Source: Trema orientale
Lineage: Eukaryota > Streptophyta > Magnoliopsida > Rosales > Cannabaceae
Assembly: GCA_002914845.1 (NCBI GenBank)
Contig: JXTC01000152.1
Coordinates: 245,354-309,353 of the forward strand
Length of the DNA stretch: 64,000 bases
Reading direction: 5' to 3'
Both the position numbers and the translations under genes were made by a program. This document shows positions 1 to 12,650 of the stretch, piece after piece (the first letter of the stretch is position 1; every line of letters starts with the position of its first letter). The notes beneath the pieces are model-generated. The model did not search any database. It was not told the DNA's origin and worked only from the letters and a program-made list of their open reading frames with translations.

Positions 1-505
1 TAGTCTTCTCTCTCGTTCCTCTCGTACCAAATAGAAGAAGTGCTCTTACTCCTTCCTCATACCCCTTTTCCTCGGTAATGCACCTCTTTTTACTTCCCTC
101 CTACCAAACATAGCCATCCGTGTTTTCGTGATGTCCAATTAACGCAAAATCACAATTGCATATCTAACATAACTAATCCGCCCAATATGTTGGATTGGTA
201 ATTACTACTAATGTCTAATTAGAATTTAAATTCTAAGACTTTGTCAAATCTATTTATTTATAGTTAAAAGAATGCACATATACACATACACTCCATACCA
301 AAAGAGCACATAGGAATTATGAACTTTTTAAGCAAATTACATATTCATTTTGTATACCAATCCCAATCACAGAATTACATTGGCTAAAAGGCAAAGAAAG
401 CCCCCAACTCCACAAGCTAACAACATATCACATTTTAAACCCAAAGGAAAAAAAAAAAAAGAAAAAGAAAAAGAAAAAGAAAAAGAAAAAGAAAAAAAGC
501 AAAAG
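1..505. other. Intergenic DNA, AT-rich, with a short purine repeat
   Basis: I see no gene here. It holds ordinary AT-rich sequence and, at about 448-500, an A-rich run made of repeated GAAAAA units that yields meaningless Lys/Glu-rich or Phe/Ser-rich readings. The stretch directly precedes the stop codon of the minus-strand gene at 506, so it probably contains that gene's 3' UTR, but no clear polyadenylation signal was pinned down. Confidence 0.6.
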
Positions 506-958
506 TTAGAGAAGAGTGATGAGAATGAAAATAAGAAGAGCGGCGATGAGAGAGTACTTAACGGCGGCAACAAGAATGGCGAGCGAGATAAACAAGAGCT
601 GCCACAGCACCTGTACGCTCGCCCACGTCAGCAACCCCGTCAATCCAACGGCCAGTATGTTATCTGGATCTGGGCTCACCAAAAGATCTCGCCATCTTAT
701 TCCGCTCAATATCGACCGTCCATTCTCCTTCCCTGACTCACCATCGTGTGGTCCGTCGTTTTCTTCTCTCTGGCTCGGTGTCGGGTCTTTCTTCAACTCG
801 TTGTCGTTTTTGTTGGCGAGCGCCACCACTAGTGATCTTGCGGGTCTTGTGGATTTGGGGAAACGGAGGAGATGCTCTCTGTGTGGAAGCTCAGAGAGGG
901 AGACTTTTGTTGTCAAAGTGGGTGTTATCGGAAAATGGGTTGTTGTGAGGCCTAACAT
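506..958 (-). CDS. Probable plastid-targeted small membrane protein, function unknown
   Basis: A single-exon reading of 150 residues if the Met at 958 is used; the frame stays open to 1036, giving 176 residues with an earlier start. I prefer the later Met because what follows (MLGLTTTHFPI, then a Ser/Thr/Arg-rich, acid-poor stretch) looks like a chloroplast transit peptide. Next comes a polar, charged segment with many Glu, Asp, Lys and Asn, then the motif RWRDLLVSPDPDNILAVGL, and two adjoining C-terminal hydrophobic helices that end at the stop with Leu-Leu. The layout (transit peptide, hydrophilic stromal linker, C-terminal membrane anchor) suggests a thylakoid or envelope protein. I think it belongs to a conserved but uncharacterised plant family; that is from general familiarity, not a search. 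Localisation is inferred from composition only. Confidence 0.65.
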   Translation of the reverse strand: MLGLTTTHFPITPTLTTKVSLSELPHREHLLRFPKSTRPARSLVVALANKNDNELKKDPTPSQREENDGPHDGESGKENGRSILSGIRWRDLLVSPDPDNILAVGLTGLLTWASVQVLWQLLFISLAILVAAVKYSLIAALLIFILITLL

Positions 959-1472
959 CCCTTTTTCCCTTTTCACCTTAATTTTCTCGGGAAAATATGA
1001 CGAAAGAGAGCAATGATAGGGGAGGGAGGAGCTCAATTTTCTGAACTTTGTTTGGGCCCGGTTCCATTGTGGTATGGGCTATGGATTGCGATCACGAGCC
1101 CATTTTGAAGAAAAACAATATAGATTGGATTGGATTGGGCTGGGACTTTACTTGTTGACCCATGTCAAATTTTGTTCAACACCACGTTTTCGAGGGACAT
1201 TTTCAGATGTGATAAGGGAATTTGTTACATTTTTATTCTCTAAATTTGTTCAGTTCATATCATTTTTTTTTTAATATAAATGGGCTCCTCAAGGGAATAT
1301 TATTATTCAAAAGTAAAAAGCTTCAAATTACAATGTAAGCATAAGGATTATAATTTCAAACTCCTAAAAAAAGAAAACAAAAAATGGATCACAAACACAA
1401 CTAAGAACAAATACCTTAATTCTTAAAGAGAAACAGATAAGAAAAACCACCAGCAATCTGTTGCCTTCAATA

Positions 1473-1524
1473 CTTGCTCTTAGCAGCATTCTTGGCAGCT
1501 TGCTCTTAGCTGTATTCTTGGCAG
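1473..1524. repeat. 26-bp tandem duplication in a possible decayed gene tail
   Basis: Two adjacent copies of a 26-bp unit (1473-1498 and 1499-1524) differ at about three bases. Read on the minus strand, the second copy in that direction ends in a short open reading AAKNAAKSKY and a stop, and the duplication shifts the frame. The surrounding minus-strand reading (1364-1567) and a pyrimidine-rich stretch at 1650-1870 look like a leader and tail of something once transcribed, but I do not recognise a family and see no intact gene. Confidence 0.4.
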
Positions 1525-1870
1525 GGTAGACCACATGAGGCCAACACCAATTGAGATCCATACCCATGAAAAAAAAATAAAAAATAAAAACCGGCCACTA
1601 AACAGATTTAGATCTGAGAAGAAATTTCAGATTTAGGATCTGGATCGGACTAAAATCCACATAAAAGGTGGTACTACAAATCAGAAGTAGGGAGGAGGAG
1701 GAGGAAGAAGAGGGTGAGGAGAGGATGCTAGAAAAAGAGAAGAGAAAACCCCATCTCAACTTCCAAGAGGGTCGACACTGACTTTTTTGCAGGACAAGAT
1801 GCAGATAAAGAGAGAGGTTAGATTTTTTTTTGTTCAGTTCATATTTTGAGTTGTGGCTATTAATCAACAT

Positions 1871-4800
1871 TATCTTTCTTAGGTTTAAAACTTATAATAA
1901 ATTCACACACACATTGGCTTCACTAAAATGCAGCAAAACCCCGATAAATTAATAATCGCGATAACATCATGTCTTTTGCTAGTCCTATTTAGACCAACAA
2001 ACTAAATTAATAAATTTGATAAATTTATAAGTACACCATAATAAAACCCTTAAAAAGGTTTGTATATGTTCCACTAATAATATAAATTGATAACTTGTTA
2101 ATATTAACTACATATATCTTTTTTTTTTTCTTTTTTTTTTCGTCTTTTTACCCCTTAAATATTACAGGAATATTACATGGACGAAAATATCTTAAAATAT
2201 GATTTGAGTGTTGTTTGTTTTTTCTTGAAGTTGAAGTCAACGTGGATCTCATATTGGATTCTTCGTAATGCGCTAGTGTAGTTTTCTGTAGCAATAAATA
2301 ATTCAGTATCATTGTTTCTTTGAGGGCTTCTTTGTGTGAAACAGACTCTAAAACAGAATTATCATCTTCAACTGTGTTCTCTTAATTCTTTCCTATGACG
2401 CGCTCAGTAAATTGTTTATCAGTCAAAATCTCCAAATTCGTATCATTATTTAAATAACTACGTTAAATTGCTAGTCTGATTAAATAAGAAATTTAGGAAA
2501 ATAATAGTTATTTTGATAAATTAATAAAATATTAATTAATAGACAAATCAATTTGTTAATTACTCGATCAATTAATACTTCGTTTAATTAATAAATTTCT
2601 TTGGTCCCAACTCCCAAGGCTATTAATTTATAGGAGTTTTACTGTGCTATTTTTAAACTTTAATGATATATATTTTAAAGAAAATTTAAGTTTAAAACCA
2701 ATTAAAAATTAATAATTAAAATGATAAAAATTAAATTAAAAAAATACAAAAATCTATATGTTTTTAATATTTATTAAGTGATAATATAAAAAAAAAACAC
2801 CATCTTTAGTGTTTTATTAAAAAAACCCACACCTTTTTATTTTATATTAAATTAAACATTCAATTTGCATTTTTCTAGCAAATAGAACTAGGCCTACACA
2901 TTTAGTCAAAATTAGAATTTTAGTTTATTGAAAAAGATAATTTTATTCTTTACATTGAAACTAATTATTATTATCTTTCTTTTTTTTTTTAAAAAATATT
3001 TTAGGTGAAAATAACAATTATTAAAAATAAAAAATTTTGTTATTCCTTTTTTTTTTGAACATTTAAGTGTTTTAAATAATTTAAACTCACTTTAATTTCA
3101 ATAATTATTATTTTTACTTAAAATAATTAAAAAAAGAAAGAATGAATGCGATTTTTTTTTTGCATTTTTTAATTCTCTCTTTATAAAAAAATAAATTGTT
3201 TTGAATAATTTCAACTCTTGAAGAAAAAGAAGAACACAACACTAATTTTTTTTAAAACTTTTGTCATTCTTTTTTTGAAAATTGTTTTGAATAATTGAAA
3301 CTTTTTTAATTTTTAATAATTGTTATTTTCGGTTGAAATATATATATATATATTTTAAAAAAGAAAAAGTAATTGGTTTCAATATTTATTAGTTTTAATA
3401 TATGTTTTATGAGTCTAAAATGGTCAAAATTGGTGTTTGGTCCAAGATTGATATAAATTTATGACAAATTTTAAATCTGAAGATCAATATTGATAACAGC
3501 CAAATCGTAAGATATAAATTGAACAATTATAAAAGTACAGTATAAAAATGTAGTAATCCATTTTCACATAAATAGTTGTTTTTTCAGAAGAGGTATTTAT
3601 TATTTAGCAGCTGAATATGTATTTTTCGATTCAGCAGTTGATTTAAACTTTAAATTTGGTAGTTTTGTCGCATAAATAACCTTAAGTAAAAGTGAACGCA
3701 ACCAAATTTCTTCGGGAAAAAAAAATATTTGCATGGTTATTTTGGAAGAGAACTAACTAAATTGGAAAAGCGTTGAAAAATGGTGGATTATAACTCAATT
3801 AACCTTTTATATTACCTTTTTCCTTGGCTGGAATATGTTTTAGCTAGTAAAATATTACAGAGCATTTTTTTTTTTTGGGTATATTTGAGACCAGTTTAAG
3901 AATCCATGCTCAATTATTGAACATATACCTGAACATGATGAGTGAAATGGATTTCTTAATTCTTTTTATTTTATTTATATATTTTAATAGGGCAAAATCG
4001 ACATCTATGCATGTGAGGATAATTTAGCGTCATCTAATGATAATTTCAAGTTGTTTTGTAATGTCAAAATCTTGTTGTTGATCAAGGAATCAAATTTATA
4101 TGTTCTGTTGATAAGATAAAGTGATTTCAACTATTATTATATCTTTTTTATTTTGAATAAAAAATAATAAGGTGATATGTGAATTTTCATCATTTGGCTC
4201 AAAATTGTTAAATCTTTTTATGGTAAGTTTTAATTAACAAACTGAAATAAGACTATTCATTATATCATATTAGTTAGTATTGAAAAGGTTAGATAAATTG
4301 ATAGAAATCTTAGTGTTATTCATGTTGATAATTGGATAGTTATACTCGAAACACTCGATGAAATAAAACCAATAAGGGTGTAATTAAAATGAGAGTAGAA
4401 ACTATGTTTTAGGAGTTAGCCTTAGGCCAGAAAGTCTCTAACTACGTTGAAACTAATTTACAATGGCTTGTAAGAACTGAACGTTCAAATAGCACGCCAC
4501 ACTTTATCAATAAATCGGACTAGTAATAAAATTAACTGGTAGTAGGTTTTAGAAATTAAGAAATCATTGTTCGATTCAGTACCACTGTATTTAGTTTGAG
4601 ACGAAATATTAATCATACATTTACCGTTCTTAATTTGATATTTGTAGTTTTAAGAGAAGATATATGTACAAGGAACTTTAGAGTCTTAGTTAAGAATTTT
4701 AATTCATCTTAGGGCCTATAGAAACTACTATGTAAACGGTATAAAGTTATACACGATTAACAAGACTACGGACAAGGAGTAATGAAAGTTGATGGCCAAA

Positions 4801-5566
4801 AGTTCATTGAGAAGTAATCATCTTAGATGTCTCAGATTCCATCATTCATAAAAGTGGGGACAGTACGTCATATTTATGGAGTTAAGTGAGTGAACGAAAT
4901 AGAGGGCTGGTGGTTATGTAAAGTAGTTTTCTAGGCTCAAAAGTAAAATAAAGCTTAAAAGACAAAAAAAAAAAAAGGGAATATTTATAAAGTACTCCTT
5001 TCTGAATAGGATATTAAAGATTGATTAAAGAGAAGGTAAAAAAAAGTTGTTTGAGAATATGTGTTGTTATGTTAAGCAACGATTAAAGATAAGCATAAAA
5101 TCAACGTTTGAACTGTTTCAAATCAATGAAACAAAAAGGTGTGGAAAGAGACTAAAACATAACATTAATTATTGTCAAAAGAAGTATCAGAAAATTGTTT
5201 CTAAAAGGATGAACAATAGTTTTGAAACAATAGAATCGAGACATTCTTAGATACAATTAATTATCTTAATAAACTTTTCAGTCTTCATAAAACAAGTGAA
5301 CAGTCCGGAAATAAAACATCAAAGAAGTTGGTACAGATTTGATCAAAATTTCTCATATACAACTGGCACTACTTCAAGAGCAGTACTGCGTCACTTTTGC
5401 CTGTATAATCGTAATTTTTAGTTAAAGTAATTAAGTTTTGTGCGTATGACTAGAACTTTAAAGATATGATAATAAAGTTATCACGTCTTGTTCTAAATAT
5501 GATATGATTTCGATATATAATTGTGCAGTAAGAATATTTTTCTGCGGTAATTTAGGAACTTTAATA
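1871..5566. other. Long AT-rich intergenic stretch, no gene recognised
   Basis: Mostly 20-30% GC by eye, with poly-A/T runs and a short TA microsatellite near 3338. From about 4300 to 5550 the base composition becomes a little less extreme and the low-complexity runs disappear, which suggests a different, old insertion. The only reading there (5047-5250, plus) matches no family that I know. No terminal repeats were found around it. Confidence 0.5.
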
Positions 5567-5590
5567 GTGTGAGATTCACCGGTCTCACAC
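5567..5590. repeat. Perfect 8-bp stem inverted repeat
   Basis: GTGTGAGA and TCTCACAC face each other across an 8-base loop. It lies at the end of the compositionally distinct 4.3-5.55 kb stretch. It could be the edge of an old element or chance. Confidence 0.4.
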
Positions 5591-8346
5591 GTATACAGTT
5601 TGATGCAGTAGTAAAATTACTAAATTAACCTCCAAATGGGAAAGAAAACAATCTACAATTCAACCTATATAGCATTAAGTATGTTAACAGTCCGAGGTAA
5701 GATGGGACTTTAATTTAGGAGTTTTGGTGTGTGGGGGCTGGGAACAAAGGGGGAGGGAACAAAAAGCGACTTCATTGTCTTTTAATTATGAGAATTATCC
5801 AAATCTCAATTATGGTTATAAAAGGAAGTCTCCTGTTTTTCTTCTCATTTTGAATCTCAATAATCACAGCCGTTGATTTTCCATCATCAACACCCCTTCC
5901 TTCGTACAAAAAAGCACTGTTAATTATGATTGTAGAACTGGAGATTATGCTGGAGCTTGTGATTTACAGCTGTAATTAGTGCCAAGGACCTTTTTCCCTT
6001 TTAGGCAAAGACAAAGAAAAGAGGTTCACTCCCATCCTCCCTCCACTAAACCCAAATTTGGCCGATGACAAGTTCAAAAGATACTATTCGGCTCTGTTGA
6101 TGGTATAAAATCTGTAAATTAATAACACTAGGAAGAAAAACCAAAATATATAAATTCACAAATATTAGTGTATAGGCTCAATTAATGGAGGCGAACACTA
6201 GAAGGGATAATGGGTTGGACTGGACTGCATGTGCAGATTCAACCTTAGTATAAGGGGTGTTTGATTGTAGCTAGGTGCAGTTTGGCTAGCCGGATTTATA
6301 TCCAAGTGTTTGGTGGTTTTCGACTATTCTAAAACCACGCAACTTGAAATAGTCCGGAAAAACTAAATCAGACTATACCTACCTACGAGTGTGATCGAAT
6401 TTCTTAGGGGCTTATAGCAAAATTATCAAATTTTGTACTCATTTTAAGTAGATTTCAATTTTTAAAAATTACAATAAAATGACCGGTACATCATTAGATA
6501 TGCAAGGTACATCATTAGATATGCAAAGTGTAAAACATAAAATATATTCACTTTACAAACTAAAACTGATATACTAAGTATTGAAATATATATACTCTAA
6601 CATTTATTTATAAAAAGAGAAAAAAGAAAGAAAAAAGAACATTTATTAAAACAAATTGTAAAAAAGAGACGTTCCCCATAAATTCTCCAATATATATATA
6701 TATATGCATTAATGGACTTAAACTTGACAAATTGGGCCTATAAATTGATTTTTGTTCAAAAAATAAAAAATAAAAAAAAATTACAAACCAGTTATAGAAG
6801 CTCAATCTACATAATATAATAGTTATGTCTATATACGTCAACACTAATATATAATATCTGCATACATATATATGAATGAATAGAATTTTCAATTAACAGT
6901 AGCTCGTTTTGCTCCAGTTCAACAGTAGCTCCTTTAGTTACGTATACTCAGCTGCCTCAATAAAGAGCATTGCCAATTTGCACTATTTTGAGAGTATCGC
7001 TAAAAATTAATATTCAAGTTGACATGTATATATCGGATGAAAACTTAACTGTGGATAAAGTTTCGCAACACAGTTCTAACCCTAAATTATGTTGTGGCCG
7101 TGGCACCATTGTCGGCACCATCAACATTTTAATTTCTAATTACTTTAGTCAAAAGCCGCCACTTTTTCTTTCTTCTTTGTTGCTTGATATCATTTAACCA
7201 AATATGAATTTTTTTTTTTTTTAATGAAAAACGTTTTGTTTTCTAAAGTTCTTAACCATTGCACATAAGTAATAAACGTGGGATTCATCGTTTTATATTT
7301 ATTGCAAGAAGCTTCTCTATTTCTTTTTTCTTTCTTGACTAAAGTTTATCTATTAGTATATGATATTAAGAACATATTGTTTTAGTACAATAATGCTGCA
7401 TGTAACTTAATTCCCTCAAAAAAATAAAATAAAAAAAATAAAAAAATGCTGTGTACGTAAGTGGATTGCATTCACGAGCTGGTGCTAATGAGTGAGAATG
7501 AACCAATTAATACTAGTGAATCGTATATACTAATTGTGTTGGAGACTTCAGAAATTGAATTCCAACAATGGAAGCACAACGACTATATAGTATTGGTATT
7601 GCTTCATCTTAATTGAAATGAATAACATAACTGCTCCATCATTGTTATGTTCCATGTTACTAATTCCTAGCTGTTTAATAACCCAAATTCATCTTGCCTG
7701 CCTGCCTGCCTGCCTGCCTGCCTGCCAGCCACATCAGCAAAAAAGGTGTATGGCCACGTCAGTTTGACTTGAACTAAGGTATTGGCTGAAAATTAAAGTC
7801 TTGGGTCAGAGAAAAAGAAGGGGCAAACGTCCGGAGTAAGCAATCAGAATCAGAACTGACAAAAGTGGCAGTGTCTCAGGCTGTCAGGGGACTCAGATTC
7901 TTTTTATTACTCTCACTTTGAATCTTTTTACGTTAGCAGTAGCACTACTGGACGGTTAGGAATCCAGGACGTTGCTGCCAATAAAAAATTCAATTATATA
8001 TACATTATATCTATATGCATAGTGCATACATAACAGTTGCTGTACGTAAGTCTGTCGTCTATCTAGCAAGGTTTTAGGGTTGTAATTATTTGCTAATGAA
8101 AGCAAATATTATCAGGAAAAAAAAAGTTACAATTGTGGGATTTTTTTTTTAACGAATATGTAGTTTTTCAATAATGGAATATATTGTTTACTTATATTGC
8201 TTGTGTCGTGTGTAGCTAGTTAAATATGAGAACATCTTAGAACATTGTGTCTGTTTCTAATTATGTAGGTAATTATACAGTTCTTTATCGGAGTCAAAAA
8301 ATAACTAAAAAATTTTGAAAAAAATTTGATAAAGATATATATATAT
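5591..8346. other. Intergenic DNA with a possible short transcription unit near 5.7-6.0 kb
   Basis: Around 5705-6020 the sequence is less AT-rich. It contains a TATA-like TATAAAAGGA (about 5818), then a pyrimidine-rich C-rich leader-like stretch, then a 17-codon reading beginning at about 5926 (MIVELEIMLELVIYSCN). This is compatible with a promoter and a short RNA, but nothing beyond it can be followed. The rest (6.1-8.3 kb) is AT-rich with TA tracts, poly-A runs and no recognisable coding sequence. Confidence 0.35.
7695..7726. repeat. (TGCC)8 microsatellite
   Basis: Eight perfect tandem TGCC units in otherwise AT-rich DNA, followed by a CCAGCCACATC flank. Confidence 0.9.
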
Positions 8347-8554
8347 TTGCCATAATTTAGTTCATATTTAACTTATCTATAGATGATTTTTTTTAATCGT
8401 TGGATCATTATCTAACTATTATCATGATTTGAGTAGTTAAAAAATATAATAAAAATAAATATACAATATTTAATATTCTTTCTCTCTTTATCTTTTACTG
8501 TATTACTTAAAACAATAGATAAGTAAAAAAAAAAAAAAATAGAGGTTGGTGCCC
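8347..8554 (+). mobile_element. MITE family TA-1, copy A (left end decayed)
   Basis: Shares with the copies at 13.55, 42.04 and 58.3 kb the ordered blocks: a CTATCTATAG-like stretch, a GTTGGATCATTATCTAAC block, the phrase TTTGAGTAGTT, a CT-rich centre, and a poly-A stretch followed by GGTTGGTGCCC at the right end. The right end abuts ATATATATA. The left terminal repeat is eroded. The family name is a label for this report; the strand is assigned arbitrarily to match the copy at 42.04 kb. Confidence 0.6.
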
Positions 8555-8894
8555 ATATATATATAAGTATACACTTATATATATATATACATATATACAC
8601 TTATATATATATATACACTTATATATATATATGTGTCGGTTTAAAATTATTAGCGTGCATATATGTTACTGGTACCGTTCAATAAACTTTATTTTGAAAA
8701 CTTTTAGTCACATGAAATATATTACTTTTCGTCAACTTCCTTACCGAATTTTCGGTTAAAACATAGTTATGATACTATTTTGTGACGTAATTTTTTTTGA
8801 CTTTCTATTGATTACAATATATTTCATTTTTAGTCATAGATTGTCATATATATGACTAATTAATGAAAATTTTTTAGCGGCATAATACATATTT

Positions 8895-9882
8895 GGGGAG
8901 CTTCTAGAGCTCGGTATGGAGTTGTTACCGTATCCATACAGTGAAATTTTGTAAGGCTCTGATTGGATAAGAAGAATTAAAGCAGCCAACTATCAGAAAG
9001 TAATAATGCTCCACAAAACACTCGAATAGATCCCAGCTGCCCTTCCTCTCCTTTTTCCATTTTCGCAATAACCACTATTAATTTTTGTTGATTTTTACAA
9101 GCGCAAAGGCCGCCAAGCTCAAAAGGCTGCAAAGAACGATCATTTTTTTAATGTTCTTCTACCTGAGTCACACACTATTAATGCACCCAGAAAACAATCC
9201 AAGAGGCACAACTAGACCAATGAAATAGCACTGAGCAAGGTAATGGAGATAGTTTCTAGTTCCCTCTGAAGCACCGCCAAATTAACTCTTTGCCTTTGCC
9301 TTCTGCAAATTGGGTACTATTAAGAAATTTACAGTAAAATGGGTACAGTATAGACTATAAAATAAGGCTTTCTCAATGGTGTATCAACCCTTAAATCCAA
9401 AACACAATACATCCCAAATTAACGAAAAGCCATTTATTCTTCCTTTGTAGAAACCATAATAATTTCAAAATTAAAATTACCCAGTCCGGTAAAAACCCAT
9501 CAAAATTTAACTGAAAAACATCCAAAGAAAAAAAAAAAAAAAGATACTCAGTTGTCCAAAGTGATCAAGCTTTGGCAGTCGAAGAAGTATTGTGTGATTT
9601 TCTGCCGCTGGCGAAGCACTGGTGCTGACGAGCTTTAACAACCGAAATATTTTTATGGTATATTTCCTACATTTTTGGAAGTAGGTTGAAACGAAAAGAG
9701 GGTGGAAAAAATAAAATATTTATTTTCTTTTAATTCTGGTGGGATCGAATGTGGAAGGGTACCTAATAGAAGCTTTGAGATTTGTCTATTTTATTCCACG
9801 AGATTAGAATTGGATGGCCAGGATTTTAAACCATATGGATACGGCCGCTAAAAACTCTTATACCGTACTCTAGAAGTTCCCC
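8895..9882. mobile_element. 1-kb element with ~50-bp terminal inverted repeats, Mutator-like or unclassified
   Basis: The left end GGGGAGCTTCTAGAG (8895) is mirrored by CTCTAGAAGTTCCCC ending at 9882. The match continues inward for about 50 bp on each side, including a shared CGGTAT block and CCGTATCCATA block. Long GG-starting inverted repeats fit a non-autonomous Mutator-like element, but no 9-bp TSD could be seen, so the class is uncertain. The interior (about 8960-9650) is less AT-rich than the flanks and includes a stretch near 9100-9140 that resembles coding DNA, so gene capture is possible; I could not identify a source gene. Confidence 0.6.
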
Positions 9883-10122
9883 AATAGAACTAAGTTAATT
9901 AATTTCTGATTGACGATCACATATAGTTATGTATAGTGTGTTGTAGTAACATGCACACATATATCACCTAACAATTTGATGTTAATCTAAACGGGAAGTT
10001 TTTAATGGAAAAAAAAAAAAAATCTTATAACGTTCGAGGTGCTATACGTCTAGAAAATAAATGATAAATATCACTACAGTTAATTAAAGACGTACAACAT
10101 TAGAATAAGGGAATAAATCTTG

Positions 10123-10158
<36 letters not shown>

Positions 10159-10265
10159 TGGTCGTGTGGAGAATTCGATCCTCCTATATTCTATATCTAA
10201 TGGTTCACTCTTTTTATCAGTTTACTTGTACTAACCGTTGGGTTTGAATTTCGGCACGAAATTCT
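9883..10265. other. AT-rich spacer with a 30-bp (AT)n tract
   Basis: A pure AT dinucleotide run lies at 10126-10155. No coding sequence is seen. From about 10245 the sequence reads as the very end of a gypsy-type internal region (see the LTR remnant that follows). Confidence 0.6.
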
Positions 10266-12650
10266 TTTAAAGAGGGGAATATGTAAAAACCTGATTTTAA
10301 TAGGAGTAATAGAGTCATTTTTCAACATAATGGCACTTTGGTAAATAACCATTTCTGGAATATTAAAATAAAATATCTGGATTATTTAATTGGGGTCTAT
10401 AGTTTTCCTGTTTTTGCATAAACCCTCCCTCCCCATTTTCCACTCTTCTTCCTAGAAGTCCCCGAGCAGATCTAAAGCACCGAAGCTCCTGCTGACGAAC
10501 GTAGCTCTGCCACCGCCGATCTTCAGCCCCGACGCGCCAGCCCGTCATGTTCGTCGGAGGACGATGAAGCTATCTCGACCAGTCTCGCTTCATTTCGAGC
10601 TCTGATGAAGGAGCTATGCCGATCTGAAAGTCACGCTAGCCGAACAGTTTTTCAGCTGTTGCTCTGCCGTCTGAGAATGTACGGCCACACTGCTGACACG
10701 TCTGGGCCCGTCTTGATGCTGCCGACCTTCTCTTACTGGTTTCGGTTAATAACTCGCCGCCGATGAGTATATTCCCGATTTGTTCATTTTATATAATTAA
10801 ATTTGATATTTTTATAATTATTTTGTAAAATAATTATTTGGACCGTAAAAATTATATGGTGAGATAGAGGACATTGAGACAAGAACAAATATGATTTTGT
10901 AGTGTCAAAACAATATATGAAAGTGCGTTAATTTTCGAATTAAAAAAGGCATTTTTCTAAATATTTTGAAAAAAAGTGATATTTTTGTAACTTTCGGATT
11001 TTTTTAAGCCCATTTAAAGTCGGGGACCTCAAAACTGAATTTTGATTTCAAATTTGGACTCATTGAGGTTAAGAGATGAATTTTGTATAAAATATGCCTA
11101 TGTTCTGAAGTGACACGAAAATCGAGGCACACGGCTCATGAATAATGCCATTTTGCGTGCCATGGGTTGAGTCCCGTACCAGGACCTACTTTTGACAAAT
11201 TATATATCTAATACAGTATTTTTAGGTACTTTGAATTCAGTGGTAACCTCCGTTTCTCCATTTGAGACTCCGGTGAAAAAGTCACTTTTTAAAGTAAACT
11301 TATCGGGATCTCGAAACACTGTTCGAACACCCAAGTGACTAATGAGAGATTATTCGAGCGTCATTAGCTTGGTATAACTACCGTTTCGAGATAGGAGTTC
11401 AACTACCTGGTTTTATACTTGTTTTGATTTATAATTGCATTATAATTGATTTATGAAAAATCGTAAATTTTACGATAATCGGTAAATTATTGAGACACAT
11501 TGGATTATGCTAGGAATAGACTGTGTAGAGTTTTATACATATTTTTAAATTGTGAGTATGTGGTAATATAATGGTGTGCTACCCATATTACAGTAAATCC
11601 CAAAAAAATACCAAGTGATATTTTTAAAGCATTATTGGTGAATATTTTGCATGGTTATTACATATCCAAAACTAATGTTGCATCATGGTAGTTTAGATCA
11701 CTGGCGAATTGCTGCAGCACTAGGTGAAAGACCTAGAACCCTGCGCAGGTTTTTGACTGACACATCTATGTGTAGTGTCAGGATGCTGTGTACTTTTGGT
11801 AAGGGGTATTATAAGGCTGTAATGGGAGGATGAGAGCTCCCTCATTTACATTCGTTGATATATGACATGTATAATTATATGTTTCTGATTTTGATTTTGA
11901 ATATGCGATTACTCTCGATATCAATTGTTTTATAAACTTGGTTTATAAACGCATTTTAGAAAAGGTATAACTATGTAGGTTTGATAAAATTGTATTCATT
12001 CAAAAATGTAATTGAATTTCTACTAAACATGTGGATGCTCAGCCCCCCTACTTCTCCCACTTTCTACTGGTTTTGATTGTGAATATGCGATTACTCTCGA
12101 TATCAATTGTTTTATAAACTTGGTTTATAAACGCATTTTAGAAAAGGTATTAACTATGTAGGTTTGGTAAAATTGTATTCATTCAAAAATGTAATTGAAT
12201 TTCTACTGAACATATGAATGTTCAGTCCCCCTACTTCTCCCACTTTTAGGTGTTTGTCTGTTTGAGTTAGTCGTCCTGGTGGTTAGACAAGCTGCGTAGC
12301 TTACACTTGCTTTCCCACTCCTCTTTTCTAGTTAGTGTCTATACTCTGTTAACTTTCTTTACTTGTTCAATTATTTAACCAATATTAATAAACTTACTAA
12401 GTGGATGTATGAGGATGGTTTTATTATTAATTTGAGAACTTGAAAACTTCAAGTAATTTTATGTAAATTATTTTAGACATTGGACTAAAGATTTCAGTTG
12501 AACTCAATTTACCAAAATTTATGATATCTCAACAAGTACCTAAATGAGATAGCTGAAAATTTTCTTGAACCTTAACGATTATTTTTTTTAAGTAAATAAA
12601 TATTAATAAGGGATTTTAATGGTTTTGGAATTCATAATGATTTAAGCTCC
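10266..12650 (+). mobile_element. 3' LTR remnant of a gypsy-type retrotransposon, plus orientation
   Basis: A polypurine tract (AAAGAGGGGAAT, about 10269-10280) precedes TGTAAAAACCTGATTTTAATAG at 10282. This matches, in the opposite orientation, the polypurine tract and LTR start of the element at 24991-32170, where the reverse strand reads TTTTAAGGAGAGAATGA then TATAAAAGCCCAATTTTAAT. Further along, 12150-12330 again parallels that element's LTR (GTAATTGAAT, a CTTCTCCCACTTT block, GGTTAGACAAGCT). The right end fades near 12650 without the expected CATGACA-like terminus, so it is truncated. Short readings inside (10363-10548 minus and 11651-11833 plus) are LTR sequence, not genes. Confidence 0.65.
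11882..12245. repeat. 182-bp tandem duplication inside the LTR remnant
   Basis: Units 11882-12063 and 12064-12245 are nearly identical; I see roughly a dozen substitutions and one or two single-base indels. GAATATGCGATTACTCTCG begins at 11899 and again at 12081. The high similarity implies that the duplication is younger than the decay of the LTR. Confidence 0.85.

Noticed and set aside
350..1016. Plus-strand readings opposite the plastid protein gene
   Set aside because: They include a Lys/Glu run from the GAAAAA repeat and the antisense of a gene with convincing features on the other strand.
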